In this document: positions 8,010-14,663 of the stretch, piece after piece
Layout: each line of letters starts with the position of its first letter
Numbering within the stretch: the first letter of the stretch is position 1
Source of the DNA: an uncultured Clostridia bacterium
GTDB taxonomy: Bacteria > Bacillota > Clostridia > Oscillospirales > CAG-272
DNA length: 14,663 nucleotides
Direction: 5' to 3'
Assembly: GCA_947652805.1 (NCBI GenBank)
Contig: CANTEM010000014.1
Coordinates: forward strand, 1-14,663
Notes under the pieces: generated by a model
The model's database searches: none
What the model saw: the letters and a program-made list of their open reading frames with translations, nothing else
What the model was told of the DNA's origin: nothing
Translations under genes and position numbers: made by a program

Positions 8010-8947
8010 TTGCCGCCCTCCCGGATTTCAGCCGCAAAATCCTTCACCTGCTGTAAGGTAGGCACAGAGGGAACCGCACCCTCTCTTGTCACAGAAATGG
8101 CAGCCGCATAGGTTGCAAACCGCGCCGCCTCCAATATATCGCCTTTTTGCAGGTACGCATAAGACAGGGCGGCGGTGAACACATCTCCCGCAGCAGTGGT
8201 ATCGACCGCCTGCACCTTATGGGCAGGAACCAAATGATAGTACTTTCCGTCATACACAAAGGAGCCTCTGCTTCCCAGCTTGAGCACTACATATTTCGTC
8301 TCCACCGTCCCCGCAAGGCGGATGGCCGCCTTCAGACAGTTTTCCACACTGTCCGGATAAATGCCGGTAAGCGCTTCACATTCCGTTTCATTGGGAGAAA
8401 GAATCTCCGCCCTGCCGATTTCCTCCAAAGGGAACCCAGGACGTACCGGTCCCGCATCTACAAACAGAGGGATCTCCTTTTCCCTTGCAAACCGGGCGGC
8501 GGCAAGCACCGCCTGTTCCGGAATTTCCAGTTGTACGAACACGCCGTCCGGATAGCAGGTGAATGCTTCTTCTATATTTTCATCGGCGAGGGTGCTGTTT
8601 GCACCCGGATATACGATAATCCGGTTGGCGCCGTCCTCTTCCTCCACCAAAATGGATGCAAGCCCTGTAGGCGATGCAGCGTCCTCAAATACAAACCGGG
8701 TGTCGATGCCTTCTTCTCCATACAAACGCTTCAGCCGCGCGCCGTTTTCGTCCTTGCCGACCTTGGCACAGAAAACAGCATCCGCACCGAGCCGGGCAAA
8801 GGTCACTACGCTGTTGGAGCCTTTTCCCCCCGCCACATATTTGCAAGTCGCATTCTCCAGCACTGTTTCTCCCTGCCGGGGCAGGCGCGCCATGCGCTGC
8901 ACAAAATCAATATTGGCTGAGCTGACTACCAAAATTCTGTGTTTCAC
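8006..8947 (-). CDS. rbsK: PfkB-family carbohydrate kinase, ribokinase-like, 313 aa
   Basis: The protein should phosphorylate a sugar at a primary hydroxyl with ATP. The first PfkB signature, AGGKGSN, is at residues 39-45, an NETE motif involved in Mg/phosphate handling at 186-189, and the second signature DTTAAGDVF at 249-257 with catalytic Asp255. Length and motif spacing match ribokinases (about 305-315 aa). The start is GTG at 8947 with AGGAG about 10 bases upstream. No ribose transporter, RbsD or LacI-type regulator lies beside it, so the substrate is uncertain and another pentose or nucleoside is possible. It is the first gene of a two-gene operon with ruvX. Confidence 0.88.
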   Translation of the reverse strand: MKHRILVVSSANIDFVQRMARLPRQGETVLENATCKYVAGGKGSNSVVTFARLGADAVFCAKVGKDENGARLKRLYGEEGIDTRFVFEDAASPTGLASILVEEEDGANRIIVYPGANSTLADENIEEAFTCYPDGVFVQLEIPEQAVLAAARFAREKEIPLFVDAGPVRPGFPLEEIGRAEILSPNETECEALTGIYPDSVENCLKAAIRLAGTVETKYVVLKLGSRGSFVYDGKYYHLVPAHKVQAVDTTAAGDVFTAALSYAYLQKGDILEAARFATYAAAISVTREGAVPSVPTLQQVKDFAAEIREGGK

Positions 8948-8989
8948 GGTATATCCACTCCTTTTCCCAGTTGTATTTTTATTATATAC

Positions 8990-9018
8990 AGTATACTATG
9001 CTTTCACCCGAGATGCAA
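8990..9018 (-). promoter_or_regulatory. Sigma-A-type promoter of rbsK-ruvX
   Basis: On the minus strand, TTGCAT (-35, 9013-9018) and TATACT (-10, 8990-8995) are separated by exactly 17 bases, about 43 bases before the GTG start of the kinase. Confidence 0.8.
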
Positions 9019-9070
9019 GCCGCAGTTTTTGAAGTTTTGGTGAAATACTGTTGTATAGCACAAACTTTGT

Positions 9071-9101
9071 AAGCCTCCCTTTGCACAAGAGAGCCTTTTC
9101 G
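9071..9101. repeat. Solitary tip of the folded repeat, just downstream of glf
   Basis: The minus strand of 9074-9101 matches the plus strand of 10341-10368 at 27 of 28 positions. The element forms an 11-bp stem with one mismatch and one wobble around GTGCA. No T-run follows, so it is at best a weak terminator for glf. It appears to be a partial copy, in opposite orientation, of the complete element at 10345-10495. Confidence 0.75.
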
Positions 9102-9110
9102 TCTGTTCGC

Positions 9111-10205
9111 TTACAAAACGGACTGTGCCAGCTCCAGTGCCTGGGCGACTACATGATGCATATCATAATATTTATATCTGCCCAGTCTGCCGCCGAACAG
9201 CACATTCTGCTCCTGATCCGCCAGCGCCTTGTACTTTTCATACAGGGCGTTGTTTTTTTCATCGTTCATGGGATAGTAGGGCTCGTCTCCCGGCTTCCAC
9301 TGGGCGGGGTATTCCCGTGTGATAACCGTTTTCCCACCGGTGCCGAACACGAAATGCTTGTGCTCAATGATCCGGGTGTAGGGTACCTCATACTCCGTAT
9401 AGTTCACTACTGCGTTGCCCTGATAGTTTTCCACATCCAATACTTCCGTTTCAAACCGCAGGCTCCGGTATTCCAGCATTCCAAAGCGGTAATCATAAAA
9501 CTGGTCGATCATGCCGGTGAACACCGTTGTTTTTGCAAGAGCGGAATATCCCTCTCTGTCCCCGAAATAGTCACAGCCCAGCCGCACCTCCGACCCCTCC
9601 AGCATCCGCGCGATCATTTTGGTGTAACCCTCCTGCGGGATTCCCTGGAAGCTGTCGTTGAAATAGTTGTTGTCATAGGTAAACCGCACCGGCAGACGGC
9701 GGATGATAAATGCCGGAAGCTCCGTTGCCCGGCGGCCCCACTGCTTTTCCGTATATCCCTTTACCAGGGTTTCATAAATATCCCGCCCCACCAGAGACAG
9801 CGCCTGCTCCTCTAAGTTTTTTGGCTCGGTGATCCCGGCAGCCGCAATCTGGGCGTTGATTTTCTCCCGTGCCTGCTCCGGCGTGATCACACCCCAGAGG
9901 CTGTTGAAGGTATTCATATTAAAGGGCATGTTGTATGCCTTGCCCTTGTACAGGGCAATGGGGCTGTTGGTATACCGGTTGAAATCGGCAAACCGGTTCA
10001 CATAGTCCCAAACAGTCCGGTCGCTGGTGTGAAAAATATGGGCGCCGTACATATGGGTCTGCACGCCTTCGATTTCTTTTGTATACAAATTGCCGCCGAT
10101 GTGCTCCCGCCGGTCAATGACAAGACAGGATTTTCCCGCCCGGGTCGCCTCCTGTGCAAAAACTGCGCCGAACAGTCCTGCGCCTACGATCAAATAATCA
10201 TACAT
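9111..10205 (-). CDS. glf: UDP-galactopyranose mutase, 364 aa
   Basis: This flavoenzyme interconverts UDP-galactopyranose and UDP-galactofuranose, the donor for galactofuranose in surface polysaccharides. The N-terminal Rossmann motif VGAGLFG (residues 7-13) is followed by VIDRREHIGGN, then HMYGAHIFHT (51-60), the EKQWGRRATELPAFIIRRLP region and a C-terminal FGGRLGRYKYYDMH stretch that is diagnostic of the family. Length is standard (about 365-370). ATG at 10205 has AGAGGAA seven bases upstream and its own promoter. It stands alone, with no glycosyltransferase or other polysaccharide gene next to it, and the same repeat tip lies on both sides in opposite orientations. Confidence 0.97.
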   Translation of the reverse strand: MYDYLIVGAGLFGAVFAQEATRAGKSCLVIDRREHIGGNLYTKEIEGVQTHMYGAHIFHTSDRTVWDYVNRFADFNRYTNSPIALYKGKAYNMPFNMNTFNSLWGVITPEQAREKINAQIAAAGITEPKNLEEQALSLVGRDIYETLVKGYTEKQWGRRATELPAFIIRRLPVRFTYDNNYFNDSFQGIPQEGYTKMIARMLEGSEVRLGCDYFGDREGYSALAKTTVFTGMIDQFYDYRFGMLEYRSLRFETEVLDVENYQGNAVVNYTEYEVPYTRIIEHKHFVFGTGGKTVITREYPAQWKPGDEPYYPMNDEKNNALYEKYKALADQEQNVLFGGRLGRYKYYDMHHVVAQALELAQSVL

Positions 10206-10243
10206 ATGTAAATTCCTCTTTTTATTTATATAGTGTATATACA

Positions 10244-10272
10244 AGTATACCATATTAAAATAAATTTCGTAA
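10244..10272 (-). promoter_or_regulatory. Extended -10 promoter of glf
   Basis: On the minus strand, TATACT (10244-10249) is preceded by TGG, giving an extended -10. A weak -35 (TTACGA, 10267-10272) lies 17 bases upstream. It starts about 39 bases before the glf ATG. Confidence 0.6.
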
Positions 10273-10344
10273 CCGGTTTATGGGGAATTTTAAAAATTTT
10301 CAACAAAATGGGGAAAGCCTCCCCAGCAAATTCCAATAAACGAA

Positions 10345-10495
10345 AAGCCTCTCTTGTGCAAAGGGAGGTGGGTTTTGCGTAGCAAAACTCGGAGGGATTG
10401 TTTGTATAGACTGTCGATTTAAACATTGTCCAAAATGATCGCATAGACAATCCCTCAGTCGCTTCGCGACAGCTCCCTTTACACAAGGGAGCCTT
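10345..10495. repeat. 151-bp folded intergenic inverted-repeat element (MITE-like)
   Basis: The ends (10345-10369 and 10471-10495) are inverted repeats identical at 21 of 25 positions. Inside, GAGGGATTGT (10392-10401) pairs with ACAATCCCTC (near 10447-10456). Each arm also carries its own small hairpin: GTTTTGC/GCAAAAC on the left and GTCGC/GCGAC on the right, so the whole can fold into a branched structure. No protein-coding content is evident. It lies in the 576-base gap 10206-10781 between glf and rpmH, which otherwise holds only the two promoters and a degenerate copy. I recall similar elements as abundant in gut Clostridia, but have not checked. Confidence 0.8.
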
Positions 10496-10504
10496 AGTTA
10501 GTTG

Positions 10505-10520
10505 GTGCATAAGGGAGGCT
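10505..10520. repeat. Degenerate copy of the repeat tip
   Basis: GTGCATAAGGGAGGCT resembles the GTGCAAAGGGAGG tip of the adjacent element, differing by one inserted base. It looks like a decayed remnant in tandem with the complete copy. I see no gene in 10496-10660. Confidence 0.4.
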
Positions 10521-10663
10521 GATGAAGTTTGGTGGGAGCCTAAAGAAGGGGCGCGGCGGAGCCTTTTCACATCTTTTCTTGTGCCCCGGCACAGTCCCAA
10601 ATACAAGATATAGTTTCCCCCTGGGAAAATCCCTTTTTCTACCGGTAAAATTTCAGAAAACCC

Positions 10664-10693
10664 TTGACAAATATGCCGCTTTCTATGTATAAT
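10664..10693 (+). promoter_or_regulatory. Strong sigma-A promoter of the rpmH operon
   Basis: TTGACA (10664-10669) and TATAAT (10688-10693) are both full consensus, with an 18-base spacer. The leader to the rpmH start is about 80 bases. Confidence 0.93.
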
Positions 10694-10781
10694 GATTATT
10701 GCCTATGCGTCTGTGAACCGATTGGTTCAAACAAAATTCAGGAAATAATTAAATTTCGATAAATCGTAAGGAGGTGCAAAT

Positions 10782-10916
10782 ATGCTCCGGACATATCAAC
10801 CGAAAAAGCGTCAGAGAAAAAAGGAACACGGTTTCCGTAAAAGAATGAAAACTGCAGACGGCAGAAAAGTTTTGAAGAGACGCCGTGCGAAAGGCAGAGC
10901 AAGACTGACGCACTAA
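10782..10916 (+). CDS. rpmH: 50S ribosomal protein L34, 44 aa
   Basis: This small, very basic protein of the large ribosomal subunit has the typical start MLRTYQPKKRQRKKEHGFRK and the RRRAKGRARL tail; 44 residues is the family norm. ATG at 10782 follows AAGGAGGTG, one of the strongest ribosome sites here. It is the first gene of the operon and is driven by the consensus promoter 90 bases upstream. In most Firmicutes rpmH sits next to dnaA and oriC; here the upstream neighbour is a repeat element and glf. A hairpin with a T-tract after it probably lets rpmH be expressed well above the downstream genes. Confidence 0.98.
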   Translation: MLRTYQPKKRQRKKEHGFRKRMKTADGRKVLKRRRAKGRARLTH

Positions 10917-10949
10917 ACGGGGCACCGTAAGCCTCTATCATGAGAAGAA

Positions 10950-11016
10950 GCGGGGTTTCCCCGCCCGCCTCCGCTTTGGATCCGGACCCCGGATCGCTCG
11001 GAGGCGTTCTTTTGTT
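10950..11016 (+). terminator. Double hairpin / partial terminator between rpmH and rnpA
   Basis: A small stem GCGGGG-TTT-CCCCGC is at 10950-10964. It is followed by a nested stem: CGCCTCCG (10966-10973) with CGGAGGCG (10999-11006), enclosing GATCCGG/CCGGATC, then TTCTTTTGTT. It has terminator form but lies inside a conserved operon with no second promoter I can see, so it probably attenuates rnpA and later genes or acts as a processing site. Confidence 0.75.
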
Positions 11017-11057
11017 ACAGCGTTTTGTCTGATTTTATCAAACCCGGGAGGTCGGAT

Positions 11058-11477
11058 GTGAAGCAGATCGCCATTTGTGAAAATCATCTATACCAGAAAG
11101 CTTATACCCGCGGCAGACGCGCCGCGGCTAAAACTGTTTGTGTATATATCCTGGGCGACCGTAAGGCGCGCGCCCTGCGCGCCGCAAACCCTATGAAGCA
11201 AACTATCAACCGCGTGGGTATTTCCGCCTCAAAGAAAATCGGAGGCGCCGTGGAACGCAACCGTGCCAAGCGGGTCATCCGCGAAGCATACAGACTGACA
11301 GACGCAGAAATAGGCGTGAAAAAAGGCTATCTTGTGGTGATCACTGCAAGGCATGCCGCCACGGTTTCAAAAATGCAGGACGTTTTGCGTGATTTGCAGT
11401 ACTGCCTGCGCAAAGTTGACATGCTTCAGCATAAAGATACGAAGAACCGCACAGCGGTTCGGGGCAATGATGTTTAA
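11058..11477 (+). CDS. rnpA: Ribonuclease P protein component, 139 aa
   Basis: This is the protein subunit of RNase P, which helps the catalytic RNA trim 5' leaders from pre-tRNAs. The signature RVGISASKKIGGAVERNRAKRVIREAYR (residues 52-79) contains the RNR helix that contacts RNA. Length is slightly above the usual 110-125 because of a longer C-terminal tail. I chose GTG at 11058, which has GGGAGG six bases upstream; an in-frame TTG at 11025 would add 11 residues but has no ribosome site. The stop overlaps the yidD start. Confidence 0.95.
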   Translation: MKQIAICENHLYQKAYTRGRRAAAKTVCVYILGDRKARALRAANPMKQTINRVGISASKKIGGAVERNRAKRVIREAYRLTDAEIGVKKGYLVVITARHAATVSKMQDVLRDLQYCLRKVDMLQHKDTKNRTAVRGNDV

Positions 11478-11709
11478 AAAGATTTTTCAGGCGCCTGTGC
11501 GCCTGTACCAAAAATTTCTGTCTCCTCTTTTTCCGGCGCGCTGTCGGTTCACCCCCACCTGCTCCCAGTATTGCATTCTTGCTATTGAGGAGTGGGGCGT
11601 AGTGCGGGGACTGGCGCTGTCCCTGTGGCGGATTTTGCGATGCAATCCCTGGGGGCGGGGCGGGTATGATCCCGTGCCGGTGCGCAGGTCTGGAAAAAAG
11701 AAACACTGA
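11470..11709 (+). CDS. yidD: Membrane protein insertion efficiency factor YidD, 79 aa
   Basis: YidD is a small membrane-associated protein that assists YidC-dependent insertion. It shows the family core LYQKFLSPLFPARCRFTPTCSQY (residues 12-34) with Cys25, Cys31 and Cys35, and the C-terminal RCNPWGRGGYDPVP segment with Cys58. An amphipathic N-terminal helix and a basic tail (RRSGKKKH) are typical. Two adjacent ATGs, 11467 and 11470, are possible; the second has better spacing from a GGGG ribosome site. It overlaps the end of rnpA by 8 bases and lies directly before yidC, the conserved order. Confidence 0.93.
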   Translation: MFKKIFQAPVRLYQKFLSPLFPARCRFTPTCSQYCILAIEEWGVVRGLALSLWRILRCNPWGRGGYDPVPVRRSGKKKH

Positions 11710-11745
11710 CTGCCCCTGTATTAACCTTTTGAAAGGTATTCAAAC

Positions 11746-12897
11746 ATGAGCTTTTTTGATTATCTGATCGTACCCTTCGGGTATCTTATGCAGTTTTGCT
11801 GCTGGATTTTCCCGAACTACCTGGCAGCTCTGGCTGTATTCACCGTTCTGGTGCAGCTTGTGCTCTGCTTTATCTTTGGTATCCGCACCCACAAAAACTC
11901 CCTGAAACAGGCTGCTCTTGCCCCCAAGGTCGCTGCGCTGCGTAAAAAATATGCAGGCCGCACAGACCAGGCAACCCAGCTGAAAATGCAGGAAGAAACC
12001 CAGAAAATGTATCAGGAAAACGGCTTCAACCCCATGGGTGGCTGTCTTCCCATGCTGATCCAGCTCCCGATTATTCTGGCGCTGTATCAGGTGATTGTCA
12101 ACCCCCTTCGGTATATCTGCGGTATTTGCCGGTTTGACGGCAGCGGCATAGCAAAAATCGTAGAAAACTTTAAAAATGCCGGTATTGCCATTTCCACAGA
12201 CGTGCGTTCTCAGCAGTATGATATTCTGCGGTATCTGCTGGAACATAAAGAGGATGCTGCACATTGCTCCGAGCTTTTGAACGGGGAAACCCCCGCCGTG
12301 CTTCCTACCTTCTCTATAGGTGGTTTTGATATGTCTCAAACACCGAAATTCGCATCTGTTCTGGTGCTGATTCCGGTTCTGATTTTCGTTGTTATGATCG
12401 CAAGCCAGATCATTACCCGCCATTTTACATATCAGGATCCCGCGGTAAAGGCACAGCAGAACAGTCTTTCCATGAAGATTATGATGTATACCACACCGCT
12501 GATTTCTGTATATGTATCCTTCTATATGCCTGCTGCTGTAGGTATCTACTGGATTTACCGTTCCATCGCGGCAACCCTCCAGCAAATGGCGCTTTATAAG
12601 ATCATGCCCCCGCCCACCTTTACAGAAGAGGACTACAAAGCGGCGGAACGGGAACTGAACGGTTCATCCAAGAAGAACAAGAAAAAACCGGGTGGCACCC
12701 TTCCTGCGGGCAGCGGCAAGCGCTCCCTCCATCATATTGATGATGAGGATGACAGCACTCCCGCAATTGAAAGCAAAACGGACGCGCCGAAGGAAGCTGC
12801 TGAAAAGGCGGAAAAGAAAGACCTGCCCCCGGTGGACAGCGCCGAAGCGCCTCTGATCAAAGAGGACAAGGGCACAAAACAGTATAAAAAGAAATAA
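11746..12897 (+). CDS. yidC: Membrane protein insertase YidC/Oxa1 family, 383 aa
   Basis: This inserts membrane proteins alone or with SecYEG. Predicted membrane spans are about residues 22-46, 98-120 (GGCLPMLIQLPIILALYQVIV), 206-228 and 244-276 (MMYTTPLISVYVSFYMPAAVGIYWIYRS). A charged cytoplasmic hairpin occupies about 48-95, and a hydrophilic Lys/Glu-rich tail about 295-383. No lipoprotein signal or large periplasmic domain is present, as in Gram-positive versions. In the second-span motif where other YidCs have a conserved Arg in the hydrophilic groove, this one appears to have Gln37 (TVLVQLVLC). The ATG follows AAAGG at 9-base spacing. The gene sits between yidD and jag as usual. Confidence 0.96.
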   Translation: MSFFDYLIVPFGYLMQFCCWIFPNYLAALAVFTVLVQLVLCFIFGIRTHKNSLKQAALAPKVAALRKKYAGRTDQATQLKMQEETQKMYQENGFNPMGGCLPMLIQLPIILALYQVIVNPLRYICGICRFDGSGIAKIVENFKNAGIAISTDVRSQQYDILRYLLEHKEDAAHCSELLNGETPAVLPTFSIGGFDMSQTPKFASVLVLIPVLIFVVMIASQIITRHFTYQDPAVKAQQNSLSMKIMMYTTPLISVYVSFYMPAAVGIYWIYRSIAATLQQMALYKIMPPPTFTEEDYKAAERELNGSSKKNKKKPGGTLPAGSGKRSLHHIDDEDDSTPAIESKTDAPKEAAEKAEKKDLPPVDSAEAPLIKEDKGTKQYKKK

Positions 12898-12941
12898 GCG
12901 GTTCGGACCCTTCCGAAAAACAGCTTAAAATGGAGATCGTT

Positions 12942-13952
12942 ATGGCACAAGAAATCATTATCACCGGCAAAACCTTTGAAGCCGCTATGGCACAGGCGCA
13001 GTCGGAATACAGCGGGGAAAACGTCCAGTATGAGATTTTGGAAATGCCGAAAAAGGGAATCTTCGGAATCGGCGCTTCCCCTGCAAAAATCAAAGTTATT
13101 ATCAATGATGAACCGGAAGAGGACGATACAGACCTTTCCGGTATCGTAGCGTCCATTAAGGGACTGAAAGTTACCACTGGCAAAGGCGGAGACGGAAGCG
13201 CTCCGGCACAGAAAAAGCCCGCGGCTCCCAAAAAAGAAAAGCCTGCGGAAGCTACTCCTGCAAAGACCGCAAAGACGGAAGAAAAGGCCAAGCCCGCTCC
13301 TGCTCCGAAGCCTGCCCCCAAAAAGGAAGAGGCTGCTCCTGCGCAAAAACAGGAAAGCGCTCCGAAGCATAAGGGGATCAAAGAACCGAAAGTCATTGAA
13401 ATCACCGAGGAAGAACGGGCATGCGCACTGTCCTTTCTGAACATGCTTCTCACGGACATGGGTGTAGACGCAAAGGCAGAGTTTGTAGCCGACGAGCCTT
13501 CCGGCATCGGCGGAAATACCTATCCCCGGCTGGAGATCACCGGAGAAGGCGCCGGCATTCTCATCGGACATCACGGCGAAACGCTGGACGCCATTCAGTA
13601 TCTGGTCAATCTGTGCACCCACCGCAAGGGCGGCGGATCCTCCAAGGATTTTGTAAAGATCATCGTAGATATTGAAAACTACCGCCGCAAGCGGGAGGAT
13701 ACGCTGCGCAGTCTGGCGCGGCGCACAGCGGCAAAAGCCCAGAAGTATCGGAGAAACATTGTGCTGGAACCGATGAATCCCTTTGAACGGCGCATTATTC
13801 ACTCTGAAATTCAGGATATCGAAAATGTATCCACCCACTCTGTGGGACGGGACGAAAACCGTAAGATCGTAGTTTGCTACGATGGTGCGGACAAGATCGA
13901 CCGCCGCCGCAAGGGCCCCCGTCCGGAAGCAGGAAAGACAGAAGAAGTATAA
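12942..13952 (+). CDS. khpB: KhpB/Jag RNA-binding protein, 336 aa
   Basis: This protein pairs with KhpA in Gram-positive bacteria and influences cell division and RNA levels. Jag-N domain is at residues 1-52, including the KKGIFGIG signature (37-44). A low-complexity Ala/Lys/Pro/Glu linker follows at about 84-145, then a KH domain with GHHG (209-212) followed by ETLDAIQYLVN, and an R3H domain at about 250-315 (RRTAAKAQ..., then EPMNPFERRIIHSEI). ATG at 12942 has GGAG five bases upstream; the in-frame ATG at 12930 has none. The last gene of the operon, followed directly by a strong terminator; mnmE does not follow. Confidence 0.95.
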   Translation: MAQEIIITGKTFEAAMAQAQSEYSGENVQYEILEMPKKGIFGIGASPAKIKVIINDEPEEDDTDLSGIVASIKGLKVTTGKGGDGSAPAQKKPAAPKKEKPAEATPAKTAKTEEKAKPAPAPKPAPKKEEAAPAQKQESAPKHKGIKEPKVIEITEEERACALSFLNMLLTDMGVDAKAEFVADEPSGIGGNTYPRLEITGEGAGILIGHHGETLDAIQYLVNLCTHRKGGGSSKDFVKIIVDIENYRRKREDTLRSLARRTAAKAQKYRRNIVLEPMNPFERRIIHSEIQDIENVSTHSVGRDENRKIVVCYDGADKIDRRRKGPRPEAGKTEEV

Positions 13953-13968
13953 GTAATCCCCTCACAAT

Positions 13969-14010
13969 AAAAATAAGGCTGTACCTGTTACTTGGTACAG
14001 CCTTATTTTT
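13969..14010. terminator. Bidirectional terminator ending the rpmH-jag operon
   Basis: A perfect 17-bp stem (13969-13985 with 13994-14010) has an 8-base loop, with A-run on one side and T-run on the other, so it can work in both directions. It lies 16 bases after the jag stop. Confidence 0.95.
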
Positions 14011-14084
14011 ACCTTGAAAAATTCTTCATCAATTAAATTACAGATAAAGAACATTGAATAAAACAGGCTCCCCCTGCTGCACAA

Positions 14085-14118
14085 ACAACAAAGGCCCCCA
14101 TGTGTAAAAGGGGCCTTT
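14085..14118 (-). terminator. Terminator of the AbrB-like gene
   Basis: AAAGGCCCC (14090-14098) pairs with GGGGCCTTT (14110-14118). On the minus strand it follows the AbrB-like stop directly and continues into GTTGTTTG. On the plus strand it is followed by TTTTT, so it may also back up the jag terminator. Confidence 0.8.
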
Positions 14119-14529
14119 TTATGCTTTATGTCCGTTTCTCATAAATGTATCGCTGTCATAATCTTCTTTATTTTCCACTTCATACCCATAATCGCAGAAT
14201 TCTCCTATTTCTTCTACACACTCGTCCTCATAGCCCTCTCCTCCTTCCCACACCTTTAACGTGTACTTATTTATCACGCTTTTATCCGCATGTTCAAGGC
14301 AATACGCGCAAATGTACAAATCGCGTATCTTTTGAACACGCGATTCTGACTGGCAAACGCAGCATTTCGGCCGAACTGCCGGCTGTAAAAACAGTATTCC
14401 GCCTACTTTGGTTGCAACAATGTCCATACCCGGTTCCCATTCCATCGCTTTGCATATATACGGAGGAAGAACAATCCGCCCGCAGGCTTCAATGAAAGCA
14501 ATCCGCTTTTTAATAAGATCGTGGCTCAT
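14119..14529 (-). CDS. AbrB/MazE/SpoVT-type regulator with zinc-ribbon-like tail, 136 aa
   Basis: The N-terminal swapped-hairpin DNA-binding domain is visible at about residues 8-50 (EACGRIVLPPYICKAMEWEPGMDIVA). It is followed by CCVC (56-59) and CAYC (74-77), a four-cysteine pattern with a 14-residue gap that could bind zinc and is common in clostridial AbrB relatives (known to me from memory). The last 45 residues are acidic. The ATG at 14529 has GAGGG upstream, weakly spaced. It is divergent from the plus-strand gene starting at 14656, with a shared 126-base A/T-rich gap. It may regulate itself or that neighbour; other roles, including antitoxin or transition-state regulator, cannot be excluded. 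Confidence 0.8.
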   Translation of the reverse strand: MSHDLIKKRIAFIEACGRIVLPPYICKAMEWEPGMDIVATKVGGILFLQPAVRPKCCVCQSESRVQKIRDLYICAYCLEHADKSVINKYTLKVWEGGEGYEDECVEEIGEFCDYGYEVENKEDYDSDTFMRNGHKA

Positions 14530-14587
14530 AACACCCTCAAATAAACAATGAAAATATTGTAATATATTTTATAAATATACTAATACT

Positions 14588-14606
14588 ATTGTATATTGGG
14601 TACAAT
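14588..14606. promoter_or_regulatory. Possible operator in the AbrB-like divergent gap
   Basis: ATTGTA (14588-14593) and TACAAT (14601-14606) form an inverted repeat around 7 bases in a very A/T-rich region. Its position between divergent genes is typical of a shared operator, but base composition makes chance occurrence fairly likely. Confidence 0.35.
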
Positions 14607-14655
14607 GCTTTTATTTTATGCTAACCTTCTTTTAATATAAAAGGAGTGTAAAGTT

Positions 14656-14663
14656 ATGAAGCC
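14656..14663 (+). CDS. Start of an unidentified gene cut by the window edge
   Basis: ATG at 14656 is preceded by AAGGAG with a 9-base spacer. Only MKP and two bases are visible, so no function can be given. Confidence 0.6.

Noticed and set aside
10345..10520. CRISPR array
   Set aside because: The repeats are inverted and few, without regular spacers or cas genes.
10226..10606. Minus-strand open frame of 126 codons upstream of glf
   Set aside because: It runs through the folded repeat and the glf promoter, so it is a spurious reading of repeat sequence.
10206..10781. Replication origin next to rpmH
   Set aside because: No cluster of DnaA boxes and no dnaA gene are visible; the gap is explained by a repeat and two promoters.
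12732..13838. Minus-strand open frame of 368 codons opposite jag
   Set aside because: It is an antisense shadow of yidC/jag; the product is Phe/Arg/Ser-rich low complexity without a domain.

Overview
The window looks like chromosomal DNA of a Gram-positive Clostridia bacterium, probably an Oscillospirales/Ruminococcaceae-type gut organism. The reasons are AGGAGG-type ribosome sites, Firmicutes-type promoters (TTGACA...TATAAT), the gene order rpmH-rnpA-yidD-yidC-jag, a Jag protein with an Ala/Lys/Pro-rich linker, and a short folded intergenic repeat of a kind I recall from gut Clostridia. The taxonomic placement is inference.

Left half (1-7334, all minus strand) is a tight accessory operon. 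Read in the direction of transcription it holds a thymidylate-kinase-like P-loop protein, an 84-residue acyl carrier protein, a protein resembling the BtrH N-terminal acyltransferase family with a possible Cys-His-Asp triad, a 376-residue DNRLRE-type beta-rich protein, and a very large DNRLRE/RHS-repeat protein that runs off the left edge. The first three genes overlap and the fourth begins 11 bases after the third. The giant gene is broken by one in-frame TAA after codon 85, although the frame stays open for the next 1307 codons. The carrier protein plus BtrH-like pair suggests transfer of a thioester-bound group onto something, possibly one of the two DNRLRE proteins. This is the best candidate here for an undescribed system.

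Middle (7335-10781): a strong terminator separates the accessory operon from a minus-strand pair, rbsK-like sugar kinase and ruvX (yqgF), which overlap by 4 bases and have a clear promoter. Upstream lies a single glf (UDP-galactopyranose mutase) gene on the minus strand with its own extended -10 promoter. Its two flanks carry inverted copies of one repeat tip; the upstream copy belongs to a complete 151-bp folded repeat.

Right part (10664-14010, plus strand): the conserved RNA-processing and membrane-insertion operon rpmH, rnpA, yidD, yidC and jag. It starts from a near-perfect promoter, has an internal hairpin with a T-tract between rpmH and rnpA, and ends in a 17-bp-stem terminator. The usual neighbours dnaA/oriC (upstream) and mnmE/mnmG/rsmG (downstream) are absent. 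Finally, an AbrB/SpoVT-type regulator with a zinc-ribbon-like tail lies on the minus strand, divergent from a plus-strand gene of which only the start is visible.
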